Shown: piece by piece, positions 25,868 through 39,076 of the stretch
How the letters are laid out: each line of letters opens with the position of its first letter
Position numbering within the stretch: position 1 is the first letter of the stretch
NCBI RefSeq assembly: GCF_963576545.1
Contig: NC_083639.1
Coordinates: forward strand, 12,073,498 to 12,137,497
Direction: 5' to 3'
DNA from: Limanda limanda
Lineage: Eukaryota; Chordata; Actinopteri; Pleuronectiformes; Pleuronectidae
DNA length: 64,000 nucleotides
Program-made: the position numbers and the translations under genes
The notes under the pieces: generated by a model
The model's database searches: none
The model's input: only the letters and a program-made list of their open reading frames with translations
Told to the model about the DNA's origin: nothing

Positions 25868-26482
25868 TGACAAGGTCCAGTGTGTAAGATGTAGGTGAAA
25901 GGGATCTATTGGCAGAAGTTGAATATAAAATAATCCTAGTGATCAGAATCAGAAAGGATTTATTGCCAAGTAGGTTTACACCACCTACCTGGAATTTTCT
26001 TTGGTAAATACATTGAACATAAAGCATAAAAACACAATAAGTACTTCACATAAGAAAGAAATAACTGTATATAAAACAAAACAAGCATATATTTAAGATC
26101 TAAAAAGTTAAATAAAGAGTAAAATGCAAAACAGATATATACAGATATAAAAAGTTAAATAAAAAGTAAAATGCAAAACAGGAGAGAAATGTGGATGTGC
26201 AATATGCAATATACTGTTATGTGTGTTATGTGTATTGTTAAAATGGTTGTTTTCTGTACCCTGGAACGGCCCCTTTATATTCAAATACATTATATCTACA
26301 TCTGGAGTTGGAGGCCAGCATGTTTTTACAGTATTCCAAACTGGACAAACTAAACACCTTCCTGAGTTATGTCGACTGAAGGCTACCAGAGGTTCTCCTT
26401 CATTTTTGGAAGGGGGGGTGAGGTGAGGGGTATTCTGCTGCAACATGTAACTTCACCACTAGATTCTACAAACTGAACCTTT
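25868..26482. mobile_element. Short inverted-repeat element (MITE-like) interrupted by a LINE-like 3' fragment
   Basis: The left end (around 25868-25895, containing AAGGTCCAGTGTGTAAGAT) and the right end (around 26455-26482) are imperfect inverted copies: the right end reversed reads TTAAAGGTTCAGTTTGTAGA. This resembles a common teleost MITE. Between them, from about 25925 to 26200, is unrelated sequence starting with CAGAATCAGAAAGGATTTAT, typical of a fish LINE 3' end, including a duplicated segment of roughly 45 bp (about 26100-26180) rich in AAAGTTAAATAAA. I infer a LINE fragment inserted into an older MITE. Family names are from memory of sequence texture, not a search. Confidence 0.55.
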
Positions 26483-26489
26483 AACCAAA

Positions 26490-26720
26490 TCTAAAAAGCC
26501 TGCCCACATCCTCTCTGTTCTTACGCTGGCTGTCAGTATTAGTAACACAACCACACGATTCATTCAAAGTTTTTACTGCACATTATTAAAACACTTAATG
26601 GAGCTGCTCCCAAATCCATAACAATCATAATAGTAAAGTATAAACCCACCAGACCTCTGAGATCACTGGGTACCCACCTGGCTTTAACTAAACTATTTTA
26701 CAGGGTCATACCATCATTTA
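26490..26720 (+). mobile_element. Degraded LINE reverse-transcriptase 3' remnant
   Basis: Conceptual translation with frameshifts gives fragments such as 'KTLNGAAPKS' and 'TRPLRS', which resemble the C-terminal end of the ORF2 reverse transcriptase of L2-type LINEs in fish (the 'LNGLAPKY ... RSLRSS' region). There is no intact frame. It lies between the MITE block and the CCAAT-box row upstream of fam72a. Confidence 0.5.
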
Positions 26721-26927
26721 TCTTTTTATTTCTTTCACCTCTTTAGATTTGTCTCACTTCCTTGCAAATTGTTTTAGATTTTTGCTTCTGATTTTACAAA
26801 GTATTCCTTCCTCTTAATTATCAGATATCATATTTTCCAACATGACAAACCCACAGCTCCTCTCCACAACAGCTCTACTTCCCACACCATGATTCGTGTA
26901 ACTAGCCTTGACTGACACAGCACTCCA

Positions 26928-27047
26928 CCAATCAGCTTTCAGTAAGTTTGAATGTGGGCGTATCTTTTCAATTTTGTCACCAATCCCCTTTAGACCTTTT
27001 CAATGAACTCGTCCAATCGCGTCCGTTACTATGGAGTTGTATCCAAT
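26928..27047 (+). promoter_or_regulatory. fam72a: Row of four CCAAT boxes upstream of fam72a
   Basis: CCAAT pentamers in the same orientation occur at 26928-26932, 26980-26984, 27013-27017 and 27043-27047, so start-to-start spacings are 52, 33 and 30 bp. A TTTGAA motif (CHR-like) is at 26947-26952. Multiple CCAAT boxes spaced about 30 bp apart are a known feature of NF-Y-dependent G2/M promoters. FAM72A is reported to be a cell-cycle-linked, proliferation-associated gene. The array lies about 445-565 bp before the ATG. The transcription start is not visible and is inferred to be within about 27080-27400. Confidence 0.55.
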
Positions 27048-27059
27048 CAACGTCGAGTC

Positions 27060-28731
<1,672 letters not shown>

Positions 28732-29560
28732 AGAGGGAAATGGACAATGGGAGCGACCAAGAGGGCAAACATTTTTAAACGGAACTTCACGAGTGTACAA
28801 ACCATGCTGAGATGAGACAGAGAAGAGGCGCCTCAAAGGGTCATAGATCACTGAATCACATAGGTTCTGAACAAGTGCTGCTGTGCTCCTCTGTTTGGGT
28901 TAAATATGAAACCATGCTGCACCTCGGTCCTCATCCCAAGCTACAGCCGGTGTTTTGCCTTTGCTGCTTTTGGAGAACACCTGCTTAGACATCAGTGAAT
29001 AAGAAATGTTTGGCCCTTTGTGGTTGATTGGCGATTTGCCCTTCAAGCTATGACCACGCCTTTTCCATCATTGGTCACTGTTAAAAAGCACAGACACAAA
29101 CACTGTCACACTCACATCCTCTCTCGCTCTTGAATATTTGCGTGAGCTGTCATCAAACAAGTGGCGGAAGTAGACTGAAAATAACACACACCTAGAGAAC
29201 TGGAATCTGTGTTCCTCTTTTCATCAGTCTCCACTGGGATCACAGTTTTGATCGGTTTCATGAGACTTTGGGGAGTGTGGTATAAATCAATGGAACTTAC
29301 TGTGCCAGTGAATGCAGTGCTTTTTCCCATTGTTTACGTGAAGTCCACTTTTCTGATATGATGACCACAACTCCATTGCCTTCCTCTTAACGGCAGATCT
29401 ACAGTAATCTGTACATTGAATATGCTGTGATAAGCATTTATTCCCATGAACGGTCGAGGCTTACATTTTCTTTGTGTGGCTGGGTGCTGACCTGAGTTTT
29501 GGTGCTTTTTTAAATCTAAAAATGTATTGGGGAAGTAGCACAATTTTTGAATTAAATGTG

Positions 29561-29584
29561 TATATATATATATATATATATATA
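29561..29584. repeat. (TA)n microsatellite
   Basis: Short TA array in the probable fam72a 3' UTR. Confidence 0.9.
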
Positions 29585-29819
29585 AATATAAGATATGAGT
29601 TTAAGGGCCTATTTAATTTAGATCACCTTACAACCTGATATAGTATGAACAGTTTTGATATGCCAGTATACTGTATACACCTGACAGCAGCAGTATGTGT
29701 TTAACACCCAGATGCATCTTGACGGTAGCGACGTCCGATACTAACATAAAGCTTATATGCAGAATGTGTGCTTCCACAACCGCCAAATTTAAAGTCAAAC
29801 TTTTGTGTTTTTTAGTTCA

Positions 29820-29825
29820 AATAAA
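29820..29825 (+). terminator. fam72a: Candidate fam72a poly(A) signal (proximal)
   Basis: AATAAA hexamer about 1.1 kb after the fam72a stop codon. Isolated hexamers are frequent in AT-rich DNA, so this is only a candidate. Confidence 0.3.
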
Positions 29826-30887
29826 GTAAAAATACAAAAGTTGCTGGATAGACTAGAATGGAAATTAACTAAAAAATATTTGAATGCAACTCCACAGACC
29901 CTTTTTTATTTCACCACTATTTTATGCAGCAGCACAGCTGTAGCATCTGAAGAGAAGAATAACAAACACAACTCCAAAGAATCACAGAACATATCAATAT
30001 TGAACTGTCAGACTAGCTGTCCCTGTTAGAAGATAGTTAAGACATTTTTAAAACAGTATTTCACATTTTTATCCCTTGCGTAGTTAAGTTAAAGTCAGTG
30101 CATTTGGCCGCTAACCTTCAACGCTCAGTATTCCATTGGCCTAACTGATGTCTCTCAAATCGTTCCCTTTTTTGGCACTGCCATCCTCGAGCTCTTGTTA
30201 TTGTTTCACTGCCGTGCCCTGCTATAATAATACGATCCTGTCTTAAGGTAACAGTCATTTCTGGGAGTGAATGAATTATTCCCATATGGTTGGGAAACGT
30301 TGTTGAAGGAGCAAACATAGAATGTCCCTTCTTACATGAAGGAAAAGGATTAAGGAAGTGGTTTATTTTTTAAATCTATAATTATATTTATAGCTAAAGC
30401 TTTTAGCTGCAGAATTTCTCGTCCTTTACATTTTCAAGTTCTAACTGACAGTGCTATTCTTGCACACCAAATACTGTCTAATGTGGTCAACTGAGACGAC
30501 ACATTACATCAAATAGCTATTTATTAAGTCTGCAAACCAAATATCTGTAACCTCATTCAGCCTTTTTTGTTTACAGACTTTGTTTACAAATTATTTGTAT
30601 TGTGCTGTAGTACTTAAGTTTTTGTATTTAATATTTCATTAGTGACGTAGTACTTTGTTTTCTGTTTATTATATCGGACGTGTACAGTCTTACCTCAAGC
30701 AGGTATCACTTGCAAGCTTCCTCTGGCTAGGACAAATGTCAAATGATAATCAAGAGAATTATTTAAATGGCTGTATCTGATGTGAATAACTTTGATTAAC
30801 ATGCTGAAAATGTATATTTTGGAATTGCACTGAAACTGCATTGGTAGTTTGGAAACATGATTTGATGTTTTGTATGCCTGTTAACTT

Positions 30888-30893
30888 AATAAA
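30888..30893 (+). terminator. fam72a: Candidate fam72a poly(A) signal (distal)
   Basis: AATAAA followed within 5 bp by a T-rich stretch, which resembles a downstream element. It lies about 2.2 kb after the stop codon. Confidence 0.35.
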
Positions 30894-32559
30894 CCCTTTT
30901 TTTTCAAAATATCTTAAATTCCAGGTTTGTTATGTTTGTGGGGGTTTATCCCAGCTGATCATCCTCGGCCCCTCTGTTGTTATTTTGGACGAAATTGACA
31001 TTACAGGGCCTATAGACACAAACTGTACTACACAAAGTCATGGAAAAGTTCTCACGGATGACATTTGTTTCTTGCTTTAATTTAGCCTTGTCACACACTC
31101 ACACTTAACTACACATAAGATCCTGTTGTGTGAACTAGACAAAAATGTGTGTGAAAAAGGCTCTGAACATTGCTGTAATGAAGTGGTATATTGTGCTTGG
31201 TTTTCCACATCCGACCCCGAGTTTTCTCTCAATTCACACGGCAGAAACGACTGCCAGGGTTGATGATGAGCTTATCAAATAGCCCACTCAGTTTTAATTA
31301 TAGCTGCGAGTCATAAGTTGGTGTCAGGGGGCATCACAATTTGCATTTTCAGTGCTGGAAAAGGAAAAACAGACGATTCACAGGAGCAGCAGAAATTGAG
31401 ATGGCTTTTCTAGAATGGATGCAACTGCTGCCATGTTGATTTTGAAGTATTATATAAATGACTGAGGGATGATATTAAGATCTAAAATGTAACTATATCT
31501 GTAGTAGGAGCTGAATCATATATTACAGCTACAAAGCACAGATTTTTGGCGAAAAAAGACATTCTTGCTCTAACCTGCGATCCAGAAATGTGAAAGTGTT
31601 ACTTTATTATGTTCTCTTCTGAAGTTTATACGTGGTAAGGTAAATAAAACTGGAACAGTATTTTGGAAGGATCTGACTGAGGTTTAATCATTTGTTCTTG
31701 CGTGCCTCCCTCTGAAGAATTCTCTGCTGCTGTTGGGACATGTACGGGATCAGTTAGGTACAGATGGCACGGGAAATCAGAAACAAATATTTGCAGCTTG
31801 CTCTGTTTTCACATGTTTCGAATTACCAACCATGCATACAAACAAAATCAGCTACATGAGAGCATTTCTAAAATAAAACATTTCACAAACTGTATCAGCC
31901 TGTTTTCAGTGTAACTCAACAGACTTCTCATCAGAGAGACAAAGGTCATGGTCTGGAAGAGAACAAATGTCGATGTTTTTCATTTAAGATCCAGTTGTTC
32001 TTCAGACATGGGTTACTCCTGTAATGGGAACTTTATTCTTGAGATGTTTTGTAGCCAAGAAGAGAAACACCCTTAACTGTCAATGCCCTCAAGCCACTGG
32101 TCAACAGGAGAAGACTTGTTGATCCAGGCAGGTACATGTATGTGTGTGTGTATCCCGCAGAGCACGCCTGCCTCCCTCAGACAAATAAATTGAATATAAT
32201 ATTCTGCGTCTTTGCCACAGTAGCTGCCGAGCTGGTTAACAAGGAGGAGACTGAGTCTATAGAGCAACGTGCTAACACACGTCCAGTAGATCTCAACCTG
32301 TCAAACCTGTGTGTTACATAAATACACGATGCAGAGAAACATGAACTACTTGCAGCGCAGGGGTCAAATAAATAATGAGATGTGTTGATGCGTAACAACA
32401 GCTTGGTCTAAACATGAAACTAGAATCAAAGCATGTTCAATGTGGAGGCTGCATCATCAATGAGATTATTGTAAGTCTTTGTATGAGTCAATGGATTTAA
32501 GATTAAATAGGATTTGGGACCTTTCTCACAGCTTTGTTTTTTAATTACCCACCAAGGAG

Positions 32560-32765
32560 ATTATTTTTCTTCAGTTTCTTTGTTTGTTTGCGGAATTATG
32601 CTAAAACTGCTCAAGTGATTTTCAATGAAACTTGGTGGCAGGATACAGTAGGGGTCAGAGAAGAACCCAGATCTGCAGATCCAAATCCAAATCTGGATTT
32701 AGTGAATTTAAAAGGGGTTTTATAAGGGGACTGTTGGGCCTTGGTGGAGGGATTAGCTAATTAAT
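32560..32765 (-). repeat. Interspersed repeat copy, minus orientation
   Basis: It contains TTTGTTTGTTTGCGGAATTA and TTCAATGAAACTTGGTGGCA, and ends in a block that matches 33480-33530 (AATTTAAAAGGGGTTTTATA against AATTTAAATGTGGTTTGATA). It is the reverse of the family seen at 8470 and 60600. Confidence 0.55.
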
Positions 32766-33474
32766 ATGATAAAAACAATGTAGTTTCATTCTTTATACTT
32801 AAAAACCTGAGGAAACTAAAACCTAAAGGGAGAATACTATTTGACAAATCCATTTTAAGGGCTATAGACCAAAAGGGAGGGAAGCTACTGATGCATCAAA
32901 GTAGGAATTTAATCCACTTTGTCTCCATTAGATTGACATTGTTACATGTTCTCAAGGCTGAAACCTGCCTGTTTGTGGTTTCTTTAATACAAGCAATGGC
33001 CTAATATCATTCTATTGAATCAAACTGATGATCAGGTCTGCTTATATCAAAGGTTGTTCTCTTTTCTTGAGTGGCAGGGATCGGCTTTGGGTTGAGGCTG
33101 AGAAGCACAGCAGGCAGACAGGTATGGAGATAATACGGCAGCTGCCTGAGTGAGCTGTGTGTAAGTGGTGGACAGGTGGGGGTGGAACATACAGCAGCTA
33201 AGTGGGCAGGTGCACAGCAGTTGAATGTAAACAGCTGCCAGGTGAGTGGACACAGTGCGGATGAGGTGCACTCTGCTGTCGGGGGGGAGCAGTCCACTCC
33301 ATAGGGCCTCATCCGTTTGTGGTGACTGAAACTTAAACTCACAGGTTTACATGGTTAAAGAATATTATGTTCATTTCTGTTGATTTCTCTGAGAATAATT
33401 CATGAATCTGGATTTTATCAAAATAAATATATGTTTAGTTAGCTGCTATTTATGCTCCAAGTAAAATTCCTCAT

Positions 33475-33730
33475 CTGGTGAATTTAAATGTGGTTTGATA
33501 AGGGGACTGCTGGGCCTTGGGGGAGGTATGTGCTCTCGGAGTGCCGTTCTAGTTTGTCAGCTGGTTTTTTTCTCAGCAGAATTACACGAAAACTACTCCA
33601 CACCGAACTTGGTGCAGGGATGAGGCCTGGGCTTGAAAAGAAACCATTATACTATAGTGTGGATGCAGATCCAGAATTCCTTTGTCTTTCTTTTTCATTC
33701 AAATCTCATGGATCAATTTTAAGAATTATA
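33475..33730 (-). repeat. Second interspersed repeat copy, minus orientation
   Basis: It shares with 32560-32765 a block of about 49 bp around GGGGACTGCTGGGCCTTGG (about 43 matches) and the 'GAACTTGGTGCAGGGATGAG' region. The blocks are in a different order from the other copy, suggesting rearrangement or a different sub-family. Confidence 0.5.
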
Positions 33731-34763
33731 TTAAATTAAATGTGTCCCACACTGTGATTCTTTTGAGGTGTCAGAAGCCAAGGCTGGAAACTACTGGGTT
33801 ATTCTCTAACAATAGGTTTTTAAAGCATGTTAAATCATCCAGTATCTCAAATCCAAAAATATGAAAGTAACATCTAAGTAAGGCTGTCAAATATATGTAG
33901 TAAAATAGAAAATATAATGGTTTTCTCCGAAATGTGTATCAAAAGCAGCATAGACACAGACACACATACATAATAATTTGTGAGTAGGTAATCCAGTCCT
34001 GAGACTTAAGTAAAAACAGGTTTGGGAGAATAAAGATCAAACCATTTTGAAAGACTCCTCACAGGCTCAACACCTCAAGTGTTTTCAATCCCGGCTGAGT
34101 AGATCTCTGTTTCTCCTCAGACTGAAGTCGGATGGATTTGTAATAGAGTTACATTAGACTAATTTACTTACAAGAAATATTACGTATCATTGGAAGGTTT
34201 AACAAATCTACCTGCAGAGTGAGGAAGACATGGATGAAACATGTCTGATATCTGCTTGGATCTCTGTGGCTGTAACTTGATTGTCAGTTAATGATCAGTC
34301 GAAGTCAGACCTACAGCCTGTGCAGCACAACAATATCTCCAGATGCTCAGGTGGAAAATCTCAGAGAGAACACTCTGAAGCCCTCTACTGGATGTGAAGT
34401 GTAATGACACGCACCTGAAAGAACAGGAGAAACTACCCCACTATTCTTTGTATTTTATTATCGGTAATATAACAAAAATAATGTGTAGCATAATGTGTAG
34501 CATTGCAGACGATTAATGTGCTTACTGTGATGTGACAAATATAGCACTATATTTTAGACATAGATTCAATTGTCAGTCAATTTATTATTTTCCAAATAGG
34601 AATATTGTGAGTATAGACTGGGCTCTCATCAGATTACATTACAGGCGCTCTTGTATCGCTAACTATTATTTTGTTTTAATTGACTGGTGTGTAATGGATC
34701 TACATGAATCCGTTGTCCTCCTCAGAGATAAATCAAGGAAGCAAACAGCTGATATATGACACA

Positions 34764-34840
34764 CATCAATCAATCAATCAATCAAGTTTTATTTGTATAG
34801 CCCACATTCACAAATAACAACACATGCAGCGTACGTAGTT
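34764..34840. mobile_element. LINE-type 3' tail with (ATCA)n
   Basis: A tandem ATCA run is followed by AAGTTTTATTTGTATAGCCC and ACATTCACAAATAACAAC, a sequence I recognise as a frequent 3' end of a teleost retroelement. It is truncated. Confidence 0.55.
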
Positions 34841-35534
34841 TCCAATCCTTCCCATGATGATATGTGAGGGGAAAAATGACGGAGCCCTGATATATTCTGA
34901 TCAAATGTCATGAATAAAATCATTTCAGCCCTAAAGTTTCCTTTAGTTCAGGCCTCTTGGCCTCCGGTTGCCACGGTTACATAAGCCCAAACATGGCGGA
35001 GTGCTCATTTCTCAGGCCTCAATGTCCCTCAGGTCTCAAACAAAACATCTGGAGACTATTGAAAGCCATAAAAGTGAAAATGAAATATTAATAGAATTTA
35101 TTGAACGATATCAACATTCTCATGTCCAGAAAACAGTCACCGCTGACTCCAGTAATCCCAACAGAACCCAAACATCCATCCTACGTCTCTATGTCTGCAA
35201 ACTACAGGCAGTTATTATTAATCAAATAAAAGGCCTGAACCTGTCAGAGCTGCTGCACTAAAACTCAATGTTTGGTCAATATGAATTACAATTACTTGTT
35301 TTTTTTGCTTGCCTTTTTTTTGCCATAGCCCTGAGTTGCGGACAATAATACAAATAATATCAAATAGTGATATCAACAGAAAACATTAATTTAATTAACA
35401 TTTGTCTGATGCTAGTCCTTGTAATATAAGTATTGCTATTTATTTATCATATTATATTAATTTGCTCACTTTTAGGCCATCGAGTATATGGTAAATTTAA
35501 AGCTCACTAGACAAAATTCAGACATCCTCTGCTC

Positions 35535-35680
35535 CCCAAACTAATTAAAAAACATAATTTATTAAGTTCAAGTTATTTGTCAAAAGTAATTTATCACAGG
35601 GTCAACAGTACACAGTATGAAATAAAATGAAATAAAATATAGCTCAATATGCACGCACATCAGAAATAAAATTTAAAGCT
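35535..35680. mobile_element. Possible LINE 3' fragment
   Basis: A TTTATTAAG...TTATTTGTCA...CACAGGGTCAACAGTACACA block followed by AAATGAAATAAAAT repeats resembles the 3' ends of fish LINEs. It is short and degraded. Confidence 0.4.
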
Positions 35681-38441
35681 ATATACATTAAGAGGGTGAG
35701 GATATAAGTGTAAAATCAAAGTGACACATGTATACACTTTATTGCAATAAGTATAGCACTATGAGCAAATAATTAATTGTTTTCCCTTGAAAAAAGCTGT
35801 TTTTTAAATGCTCTTTAAATCCTGGAACTCTGGCTCTGCAAACCTACACTAACTTTATCTTCCTGACACTAGATGGAGCAATATTACCATTTATGGAAGC
35901 CTCCACGAGTCCATGTGTGGGTCCAGTGACAGATTTAACACTTCAGTGTCAAACACACACGTCGGACTGAACACATCTAATTAACTCTGAAGAAGCAATA
36001 ATGATGTTTATATATTTCATAGCACAATTAGTAGTATTATACTATTGGAATGACAAAAAAGCCCCAAAGGACACATCTCTATACATTTTATAATGCTGCA
36101 CATTTAAAAAAAGATTTCACTGAGCCCCAAAACCACAATATTGTGTAACATCTTATTTTTTTGTAGGCCATTTTAATCTTTCCTTTTCACATGGAATAAA
36201 TAATTTAGCATTTTATTCCTCCACATGTCATTATTTCACGTGCCAGGACACATGAAGAGGATTGCCATCAAATTAGCGGTCACCTTGATCATCAGAGTGA
36301 AAGGAATATTTTATAAGAAATATAAGGAGGTTCATAAAAGCTCTGCAGTCTGTCATGGTCATCTCCTGATAATAGACCTAAAAGGCTAATGTCCAGCTTT
36401 GGCTGATTACGCATATTAATGGCACCTCCAAGAATTCATCACAAAAATCTTTTCTTCCCTGGGTGAGGGGGGCAAACTGTAATAAATGGCAGAATTTATT
36501 CAGTTTAGGAATAATCTGTTTAATCAGGAGAGGGAGAGTTCATGAGATTGGCTGCTTCGAACCTTAAATTATTTAACAAAGTCAGTTTTACATGTAATAT
36601 GATCGCTTAACCACGGAAAACAACAAATCCTTTAGGAGCTAATGAGTCTATAAGCTTGTGAACGTTAGCTTCATAATTAGGGGATTATCAAAACAGTTGC
36701 TTTTCCACGGTATAGTCTGGAAAACAGAGCTGCAGGTTCCATATGCAGCAGGTTTTCAACAACTGGCCCAGCATTACACTCAGAGACGAACTGCACTGGG
36801 CCTTTGTTGGAAGTGCTCGAGATAACACAAAGAGAACTTCAAACAAGCGTCTTATTTTGTTCTATTCTTCTGGGCAAGCTGATTACAGTTAAGGATAAAA
36901 GTTGTTCCTATACAGTAAACTAATGCTGAGAATGAGAGAGCACTAATTAAGTCATGGGGGATCCGAGGCGGTCGGCATGGATGTGTTCCCCAACACCCAG
37001 ACCATGGGGGTTTATTGAGAACTTTACAGCCCAACAGCAGTCAGCATCAAACGTGTTTATTGTCAGCTGAGTGTCCGGTAGAGGCATGAACCGCCGGATC
37101 TGCAAAGCCACCTGGGAATAAAGGCAGCAGCTTCTTAGCCTGAGCACTGATGATCTTTTTCTTCCCTCCATCTCACTGCCGCTAGCACGGCTTAGAAAAG
37201 TGGCTCCAAATGTTATCGTTGTCTGAAGCGAATACTGCCGCTGAATGTGTGTGTCAAAGCAGAGAAGTGTCTCATATTGACTCATGTGCACAGAAGTGGT
37301 GGAAAGTACCAACCGAGGGCAGGCCTTTACCAGATTTAATTACAGGCTAACAGATTGAAATTCCTGAGTCTGGTATCATTTGGTTTAACCTTAAATTTTT
37401 CACGAAAAAAGGAGAAATAAATCGGATTGAGCTGTTTTTAATTTACCTTAGTGCGATAAAAATTAGTCAGCTAGAATAAAAAAGACCTTTAGATTTTTAA
37501 TATCCCTGTAAAATAGGTAAAAATAAACTCTATGAATGAGTCTTTTAGGTCAGTGTCAGCTTGTTACATCAAATCTTCAAGGACAAAACATTGGACAATT
37601 CAAAAGAAGGATATTTCTAATTATGTGTTTAAGTTGGGATGTTGCATATTCATCATGATCAGAGCTCTGGAGCATCAGAGCTGTTTGTTCTGTGACCTCA
37701 CACTGAAGAGGCGCAACTTCTACAGTTGTGAGGTTGTATTTGCGTACGTGTAGGATGAGGTTCAAGGGTCCTGTTGTAAGTCAGAGTGTGAGCGAGTGAC
37801 AGTGTGTGTGTGCATTGGATTTTACAGTATGTCTTTAACGGAGTAGCCCTTGTGTTAAATGAATATGCATCAGTGGGTTACCATCATCCCATCACTGACA
37901 ACTGTGACCCGATGCAAACATACACACACACACACACAAACAAACACATGTGCACACACACATACAGAATTGTTGTGAGTGTTTGCTGTGGCCTTTCTTC
38001 ACTTTCCATTTCATGGGGATGGCTTTGAAATGTGTCCTTGTGCTAGCCGGGCCTTTATGCGCTCTTACATTTCATGGATGCATCACTTTTTAATTATTTC
38101 TTTAATATTTCTAAACTGTCTCCCTGTCGTCGTCCCCCCCCCCCCCCCCATTGATATTGAATTTGATTTGAAGTTCTGTGAAGGCCTCCCCTGTCATCGC
38201 AGTATTCACAAATAAATACACAAGCAGTTGCTTCCTTCTCTTTCCAGCCTCTATTTATTTCCCGAGTTTTTGTTAAAATAGTGAGTTATTCCACAACAGA
38301 TTTCTGTATGAATGTGTAGGGAGAAAGTCAGCAGGGGAGATTTATAACACCAGTTTGAACAAAATGTTGCTTTGTTATTTTACTTGTATAACAATGTCTT
38401 GTAAGATTTACTTGTGCCCATTTGTTGTGGTGCGCGTGTGC

Positions 38442-38443
<2 letters not shown>

Positions 38444-38502
<59 letters not shown>
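38444..38502. repeat. (CA)n microsatellite
   Basis: Uninterrupted CA array of about 58 bp. Confidence 0.97.
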
Positions 38503-38505
<3 letters not shown>

Positions 38506-38641
38506 GTACACTTTTCTTAACCCCTTTACTTATTATTTGGAGGGCCTGTCCCACTGCCTGTAGCCACCTGCAAATTACAATTTAGTACTCCAAGAGTTAA
38601 GACTGTGTTCTTTCAACCCATTGTGTGTGTATTTGTGTGTT

Positions 38642-38646
<5 letters not shown>

Positions 38647-38677
<31 letters not shown>
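38647..38677. repeat. (GT)n microsatellite
   Basis: Short GT array, in opposite orientation to the CA array 150 bp to its left. Confidence 0.93.
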
Positions 38678-38682
<5 letters not shown>

Positions 38683-38981
38683 AGGGGAAGAGAGAGTCTG
38701 GTAGAAAACCTTTAATCCGGGTGCTGTCAGGCCCAAACCCGGCTTGACGTCCCATTGATGTGGAACAGAACAAAACACAGGGCCCCTTGCTAAGCTCCGA
38801 CTGGCTCACTCACACGCACGCATAGACACACACATGCATGCATGCACGCACGCAGGCACAAACACACACACACTGGGCCTCACTCTAAAGCCCCCAGCCT
38901 GGGCCCCTGCTCCCTAACTGGGAAGGGCATTCCTCAGCCTATACACACGCGTGTGCATACGCAAACTCACTCACACAAACA

Positions 38982-38984
<3 letters not shown>

Positions 38985-39074
<90 letters not shown>
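38985..39074. repeat. (CA)n microsatellite
   Basis: Uninterrupted CA array of about 90 bp, preceded by CG/CA-mixed units. Confidence 0.97.

Positions 39075-39076
<2 letters not shown>

Larger units (their letters stand above)
28732..30910 (+). other. fam72a: Probable fam72a 3' UTR and downstream flank
   Basis: After the stop codon there is unique AT-rich sequence with no coding potential. AATAAA hexamers occur at 29820-29825 and 30888-30893, the second followed by a T-run. Either could end the transcript, giving a 3' UTR of about 1.1 or 2.2 kb. A (TA)n tract lies at 29561-29584. The true end cannot be decided from sequence alone. Confidence 0.45.

Noticed and set aside
38820..39074. Possible CRISPR-like or satellite array
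   Set aside because: It is only CA/CG dinucleotide repeats with no regular spacer structure, and the genome is eukaryotic.
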